The translations under genes were made by a program, and so were the position numbers. This document shows positions 58,855 to 64,000 of a stretch of 64,000 nt of DNA, one piece after another (position 1 is the stretch's first letter; each line of letters opens with the position of its first letter). This stretch comes from Cryphonectria parasitica EP155. Taxonomy: Eukaryota; Ascomycota; Sordariomycetes; Diaporthales; Cryphonectriaceae. The stretch spans positions 2,108,001 through 2,172,000 of the forward strand of contig NW_024468912.1 of assembly GCF_011745365.1 (NCBI RefSeq), read 5' to 3'. The notes beneath the pieces were generated by a model, which had not been told where the DNA came from, searched no databases, and was given only the letters and a program-made list of their open reading frames with translations.

Positions 58855-60315
58855 GGTTGGTTTGGTGGTGGTGGTTGTGGTGGGAGGAGCAGGTCGAGAC
58901 TCAAGGGTGCGCCTAGGCTGGACAAAAGCACGGCCGGGATCGAAAAGAAGTCAATTGAAGGGCAAAGGCCAGCAGACAGAGCAGGCAGCACGAGGGCGTC
59001 GAGAATATCACTCTACCGCGACTATCCGAAGCTATCAGAGAACGTGAAGAGCGATATTAAACTGGACACAGGGCTGGAGGAGTCGAAGGCCGCTGGGCAG
59101 AGCTTGGAGGGAAATGTATAGGCAGTATAGGACTTCAAGGTCTTGCAAAAACAAAACAAGAGATGGCCCTCGAGGTTGTAGAGAAACGAAGAAAGGCTGC
59201 AGCACTGGGGTGAGCACGACTAAAATTCTCGTGGCCAGGAGAGAAGAAGAAGGCCAGCGGGCACCGTGGGAATGGACGATACTAGGTAACTAAGTAACGG
59301 TAGTACTAGTAGTAATATCTATAGCGTGAGCCGCCCCTGGTGGGCTAGATTCCTACCTTGCTGCTTGGCTCCTGCAGGAAGCCTGTGCGATAAATTCGGC
59401 AACAGAACTCCTACGTCCCTAGCTAACTGGCCTCTGCAGGTCGTCATGCAGGTCCCTATGCCGCCAGGGCCACCAAACAGCTGGCTTGCCTGGCGCTGGG
59501 CTGACGATGGCCAACTAATCCATCCCGAAAACCCTGTTCACTTTTCCCCCTTCCTTTTCTTCCTTCTCTCTCGCTCCTAAAAAGACACGATCGGTTGATC
59601 GCAAAAATCTGTTTCTTGCTCCCTCAATTCTATGGTCCTTCACGACAGACCTCTATCCTCCTCTCTCTCTCCTCTTGACAATCCTGTGCGATCGCTCTCA
59701 TACATAGTATTACTCCGACATAATATGTAATCTCTATTGCTCCCCCCGAATGATGTCATTCAGCAACCATGGTCCGGAGCTACTTGAGCGGACACGTCTG
59801 GACCGTTGCTCCAGGCGTCTCATATCAGCAGAATGCCCCACCCCCACCAAAGCTGGTTACATGGCCGAAGCTCCTGTCATTGCGGAGCACGTCTTGCTGA
59901 CCAACGTGCCAAGTTAAGACGCCCCCACAAATGGAAGAAGAAAAAAGAGAGGGAGGGAGATGGGCCAAAAAAAATAATTCGGGTCCTGGGTCGTGGCACG
60001 GTAGTACAGGCAGATGCTCACGCTTCCTGCGGGCTTCTCAAACTGCATCTGTTCTCCTGCAAATCATTGGTTTTGAGTTGCGCCCCCTGCCGACGAATGA
60101 TTGGACTTAAACCTGGCTGGAAGACGCAGGTCATTCTTGTACTGACGGGCGGGCCTCGTAGCGTCTATTGCACAAGAAAGAAAAGAGTAAAAAAGAAAAA
60201 AGGTCACGATTCATGTAACGCCTCGCTCTGTACTAGTAGTGATGATCGTGCTATGGTACATAAATCGACAACATGGCTTGCATGGTCCGGGTTGATTGTC
60301 ACCCTAGCTCTATCA
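58855..60315. other. Intergenic, no gene seen
   Basis: Promoter side of the GH63-like gene and 3' flank of the PP2C gene, both on the minus strand. A short TAGTACTAGTAGTAATA-type stretch lies near 59298-59314. The 211-codon plus-strand frame at 59806-60441 overlaps the last PP2C exon and has no motif. Confidence 0.45.
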
Positions 60316-62331
60316 TCAAAGTCTGGGCCGGGGAGGTGCCGTGGCCTCGTCGTTGACAACAATCTCCTGGCTCTCACTCTGAGCCCTCTCGCCGTTGCCG
60401 AAAAAAATGACCTGAACTGTGAGATCGTCCCTGCGCAGTGAGTTGTTAGTGCATGCAACAGAGACAGCTGGGCCAGAAAGGATCCACACTACCTGTATCG
60501 CCGCGAATATGGAGACGGGAGGGTGAGCAGGGCGGACACCATCTCCTCGTTCTTTCCACCCAACGCGTTGCGGATGAGGTGCGTTGCGACATTATTGTCC
60601 TTGACGACAAACCTGTCGTCGTCCCTGGAGATGCCCCACTGCCGCACGCGTATCGGTGTCTTCTGGCCGTCCCCGACCACGCCCTCGCTGCCGTGCTCTA
60701 CCGGAAGACCGTTCTTCTGCGCCCCAAAGATTTTGGACCACACCGAGTCGAACTGCGAGGTCGAGGCCTTGCTCGTCTGAGTTTCCAGCCATTTCCCGAC
60801 GAGGCCGACGACCTCCTCGTTAGTCAGCATCTCCCACAGCCCATCCGTAGCCAGAACCAGGAAGTCACCCTTCTCGGGGTGGACCTTGGTGGTCGTCACA
60901 ACCGGTTCGGCCGTGACATAAGGCGGAGTCTTGAGCAGGGGAGACTGTGCCCGGCCGAAGAAGGACTCGCGCAGGCGGCTGGCGATCTCCTTGCTCCATT
61001 TGTAGCTGGCATCACCAAAAGCACGGGTGGGCTCTAGACCGCCTAACACCCTGCCGTTCCGGATGACATGCTCCTCGCCGGGGTGCAGCTTTCGCATGCG
61101 GTTGGCCTCATCCTGGTTTCCACCAGTTTGGTCCACAGACAGAGGCGTGGCAGTCCATTTACCATTCTCAGACCGTCTGCCCAAGACCGCACGGGAGTCC
61201 CCGGTACAGGCCACCCGTAGCAGGCCGGAGCTACTGTCGTAGAACGACAGCAAGGCGCAGGAGCCCGACAGGGCCGGGGCCAGCAGCTCTGCAGCGACGG
61301 ACCTGGAGTTCGACTTGAGGACTTCCTGCACGCTCTGGTGGACAATCTCGTCGTCAAGACGGGTGAAGCCCTTCTTGATAGCCGCGTCGACCGCGTCCGC
61401 GTTACCGCCAGCCTTGTACGTCTCGTTGAGCTCGCGCGCCACGTAACTTATCAATGTCTGGCGGAGCTTTGCCGAGGTCGTCCAGCCCCTGTACACCCGA
61501 ACGGTCAGCGGCATGATGCCAATAAGTGTCATTTGGGGGCTTGTAAATGCCATGAACCTACGAGTGCCCATCAAACACGCCCCAGAACATCCAGTCGCTG
61601 CCGGACTCGGTGTTCGCCCGGACAGGGACCTCCACAATCTTCTCGGCGTGGTCGTCCTCGATCGGGTTGTTACTGGGCAGCTGGACCTGATCGTATCTCA
61701 AGACGCCCCTACCTCTGTTGACGAGATACGACTCCTCCATCTTCCTCAGCTTCTGGGTGGACTGGTCGGGTGTGAGCATCTCGACGACAGTGCGGCCCTC
61801 GTCGTCGGTGGTCTTGGTGATGGGCCCCTCTCCAACAAAGGTCCCGGTCTGTAATTCGTCGGCTCCTATGACGAGGATAGAACGGGTCGGTGTGGTGTTG
61901 TCGAGGCTCGTCGGGGTGCCAGAGGACGACGAGGAGAAACCTTGGGTCAGAGCTTCCGAGTTGACGGTGGAGTTGCCAGTGTATGTGTACCAGGCTCCGT
62001 AGCCCACGAGGCCGGACACCAAGCCGACGATGGCGCGTCGCGTAACCATGGAGGACGGCGGTTTGGTCCTGGAGAAAGCCTCGGGTTGGGAGCGCGAGAG
62101 GTAGGCAGACGAGGTCGAGAACGAGAGCCGGAGGGAGTGGTTGTAGTAATTGTTGTTGTTGGAGGTGATGTGAGACGACTGGTGCTGGACGCTGGGGCGC
62201 ACGTATGAGTAGAGGCCCCTGCGGCTACTGAGAGCTCGGAGGTGGGAGAGCGCTCGGAGGTGGGAGAGACCTCGATGGCCTCGGACGGTACCCTGACACG
62301 ACCGAAGCCATTCCACTGCAACGCGACGCAT
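60316..62331 (-). CDS. PTC5: Mitochondrial PP2C phosphatase, Ptc5/PDH-phosphatase type
   Basis: Three exons: 62331-61562, 61488-60493 and 60430-60316, 626 residues. The open frame continues upstream only from TTG, so the ATG at 62331 (MRRVAVEWLR) is used. The N-terminus is Arg-rich and almost free of acidic residues for 45 positions, and a hydrophobic segment (AIVGLVSGLVGYGAWYTY) spans about 100-117. Together these suggest import and an inner-membrane anchor. PP2C metal-binding motifs are GVFDGHSG (D254), with the Ser codon split by the intron, CTGDSRAVLG, and GDFLVLATDGLWE. The last exon carries RDDLTVQVIFF, the final PP2C motif. The layout matches yeast Ptc5, which reactivates pyruvate dehydrogenase by removing phosphate from the E1-alpha subunit. 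SHLRAL is tandemly duplicated near residue 23. Diverges from the next gene with 883 bases between starts. Confidence 0.92.
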
Positions 62332-63214
62332 TGGGAGTGCTGTCGAGGACTCGCGAGGCAATCCTCACCAGGCAGCGTCGATTGTGAGCGGGCTGGAAAC
62401 TGGGAGGTCGACGGAGCAGATCAGTGCGTATGAAAGTACGCAGATGACTGCAGCAGCAGCAGAATAAACTACAGGTATTGATTGCTATGTCACTACCAGG
62501 TTCATTTAGGGGACCACCCACCTACCGTCCCCCTGTCTTTTAGGGTCTTCTCAGCGTAATAATGGCCCGTGCGCGCTAAGCGCTATAGGCTCACGTCACA
62601 GCAGGTCATAGGGCACTCGGTAGATAAGGTACTGTCTAGCAGGGTAGATGGCCGCACTTGTTCTGATGGGATGGCATTTTATGGACAAGAACCTTCCAAG
62701 TAACAAGCCATAATGGTGCAATCAATCTTGGACGAGGGTCTGTCCGTTCATTCTATCTGTGCTATGCAGTAGTCTAGTGTATTTAGAAGGGGGCGTTGCG
62801 GAACTCCAACACCTCCAACTACAGTGACCAGCCCGCCGTTACATGGGGTCAGGTACACCAAGTGTTCGTCTCGCCGGCGGGCACCTCCGCTACGGTCCGA
62901 GCAGCTTGACTCCGCTACGGTCCCGACCCGGATCCCACTCGCGGGGCTTCCTCTTTCCATATCCCCTCTGAGGACTTTCTGAATCCTCTGGTACAACCGA
63001 CTCTGCATGCTCAGCTCACATAACCAGTGATGCTAGAGGGGTTTGGCTCGAAAGCTGCACCTCTTTTACCAGCCTCTCGGACCTCTCACCCTGCCTGCGG
63101 GACCACGTGCCAGGATCTCGTACTTTGGACTCTGTGAATCTCGCTTCATACCATCCATATTGCCACAACCTTTCAAGGCTCGATTTGTGAGCAGATATAA
63201 TTCTCCTGGCAGCA
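62332..63214. promoter_or_regulatory. Divergent promoter with two CCG-N3-CGG sites
   Basis: Lies between the PP2C gene (minus) and the DUF5572-like gene (plus). A 14-base direct repeat, CTCCGCTACGGTCC, occurs at 62885-62898 and 62910-62923. Each copy contains the palindrome-type CCGCTACGG (62887-62895 and 62912-62920), inverted CCG triplets with a three-base spacer. Inverted CGG/CCG triplets are the usual target form of Zn2Cys6 transcription factors in fungi. Which factor binds is not known. Confidence 0.5.
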
Positions 63215-64000
63215 ATGGCTGAAGCGAGTCCCACAGATGCCCCGCCCGTCCAAGATGGCGAGTCGACGCTCCGGTCCTTTCACGACTACAGGTGGGACCT
63301 GGACAAGGACTTCCTCGTAAGTCAAACATAAATAAATAAATATAATCAGTCATCTCTGTCCCCCAACCGCCTGCCCGAGACGATAGGATTTGATCGAGTC
63401 ACCGAGCTCACACACAAGGCACCCAAAGGGAGGCCTCGTCTTGGCCCTCGGCGGCCACCACGCCCTCGCGATGAAAGCCTCCCAGGCCGACATCATTATG
63501 CACTCGCGCATCTTCTACTTCGCCCGCATCAGCGGCCTGACTGTCGCCTACGCTACCTACAGGGCCTGGCTGCGAGAGCAGTATCTGGCTGGCCAGCAGC
63601 CTCGCATATGGGAGTGGACACTCCTGGAAGCACTGTGCGGCCACCGCGACAGGCTTGCCTCCAGGACCGCTACCAACCCCCCCTCCTCCTCCTCTGCGCC
63701 TGGCGCGGTGGCAGAGGCTGCAGCCGAGAAGGAAGCTTGGATGAGGCAGCTTCTTGGCTCCGAGACGGGGGCTGGAGCTGCACATGAAGACCCGTCAGCT
63801 CCAGATTGGATGAGGGCCGCACCCAAAGGCGAGCTATACGTTGAGCGGCCGTCGGCTGCCAACGAGGACGACGAAGAGTCCGACCACGTCCCCTACCCAG
63901 AAAAGTTCGCTGCCATCATCCAGGCGGTGCAGTCGGGCGAGCCGGTGGAAGGCATCATACAGATTCCTGATGTCGTGGCCAGGAATCCGGTGAGTAAAGC
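63215..64000 (+). CDS. DUF5572/Pex39-like protein, partial (runs off the window)
   Basis: Two exons are visible, 63215-63316 and 63429-63989, then a GTGAGT donor at 63990, so the 3' end lies outside the window. The visible part is 221 residues. Exon 1 ends WDLDKDFL with a GTAAGT donor. The acceptor is inferred at 63427-63428 (CCCAAAG), because it alone gives the in-frame GGLVLALGGHHALAM; its pyrimidine tract is poor, so it could be off. The segment IFYFARISGLTVAYATYRAWL is a helical N-terminal region. After an Ala/Ser/Glu-rich linker comes YPEKFAAIIQAVQSGEPVEGI with IQIPD. That last block resembles the fungal DUF5572 family, which includes the peroxisomal import factor Pex39. The diagnostic KPWE motif would lie in the missing exon. 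No membrane segment or signal peptide is obvious. Confidence 0.65.

Noticed and set aside
1..64000. CRISPR arrays, rRNA genes, insertion sequences or intact transposons
   Set aside because: No regularly spaced repeats, transposase or reverse-transcriptase motifs, or rRNA-like sequence were seen. The repeats found are simple microsatellites and homopolymers.

Overview
The window is nuclear DNA of a filamentous ascomycete (Pezizomycotina, probably Sordariomycetes). The evidence is short introns of about 50-130 bases with GTAAGT/GTGAGT-type donors, GC-rich coding exons, kilobase-long pyrimidine-rich promoters and 5' leaders, and fungal gene families (Stc1, Ime2-like kinase, Dicer-like 2, DUF7514, DUF3984, DUF7918). 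I see no bacterial, viral, transposon, rRNA, tRNA or CRISPR feature. Gene models below were spliced by hand, using reading-frame continuity and family motifs.

Layout. 0-6 kb: a DUF7514 protein and an Stc1-domain protein, both on the minus strand. 5-13.4 kb: a long stretch without a convincing gene that ends in the pyrimidine-rich leader of an Ime2/MAK-type kinase (13.4-15.8 kb, plus). 18-20.5 kb: a divergent HSPA12-type Hsp70. 22.3-27.8 kb: a Cys/His-motif protein and a coiled-coil protein, both minus. 28.5-29.4 kb: a 2H phosphoesterase-like protein of the AKAP7/ASCC1 type. 30.2-30.9 kb: the Ypd1-type phosphotransfer protein, minus. 31-36.6 kb: another gene-poor stretch. 36.6-51.6 kb: a DUF3984 protein, Elongator subunit Elp1, mitochondrial ribosomal protein uL24m, Dicer-like 2, and the 3' part of a DUF7918-like gene. 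52.6-64 kb: SelO/Fmp40, a large GH63-like six-hairpin glycosidase, a mitochondrial PP2C phosphatase (Ptc5/PDH-phosphatase type), and the start of a DUF5572-like gene cut by the window end.

How the genes relate. Most are unrelated housekeeping or regulatory genes. Three themes stand out. RNA silencing is represented by both an Stc1-domain protein and a Dicer. Translation and tRNA modification are represented by Elp1 and uL24m. Mitochondrial function is represented by uL24m, SelO and the PP2C phosphatase. I do not see a biosynthetic cluster or a clearly new multi-gene system. The most unusual structure is an apparent 3-nucleotide coding micro-exon in the GH63-like gene, accompanied by a 21-nucleotide exon in Dicer-like 2 and a 9-nucleotide first coding exon in the phosphotransfer gene.
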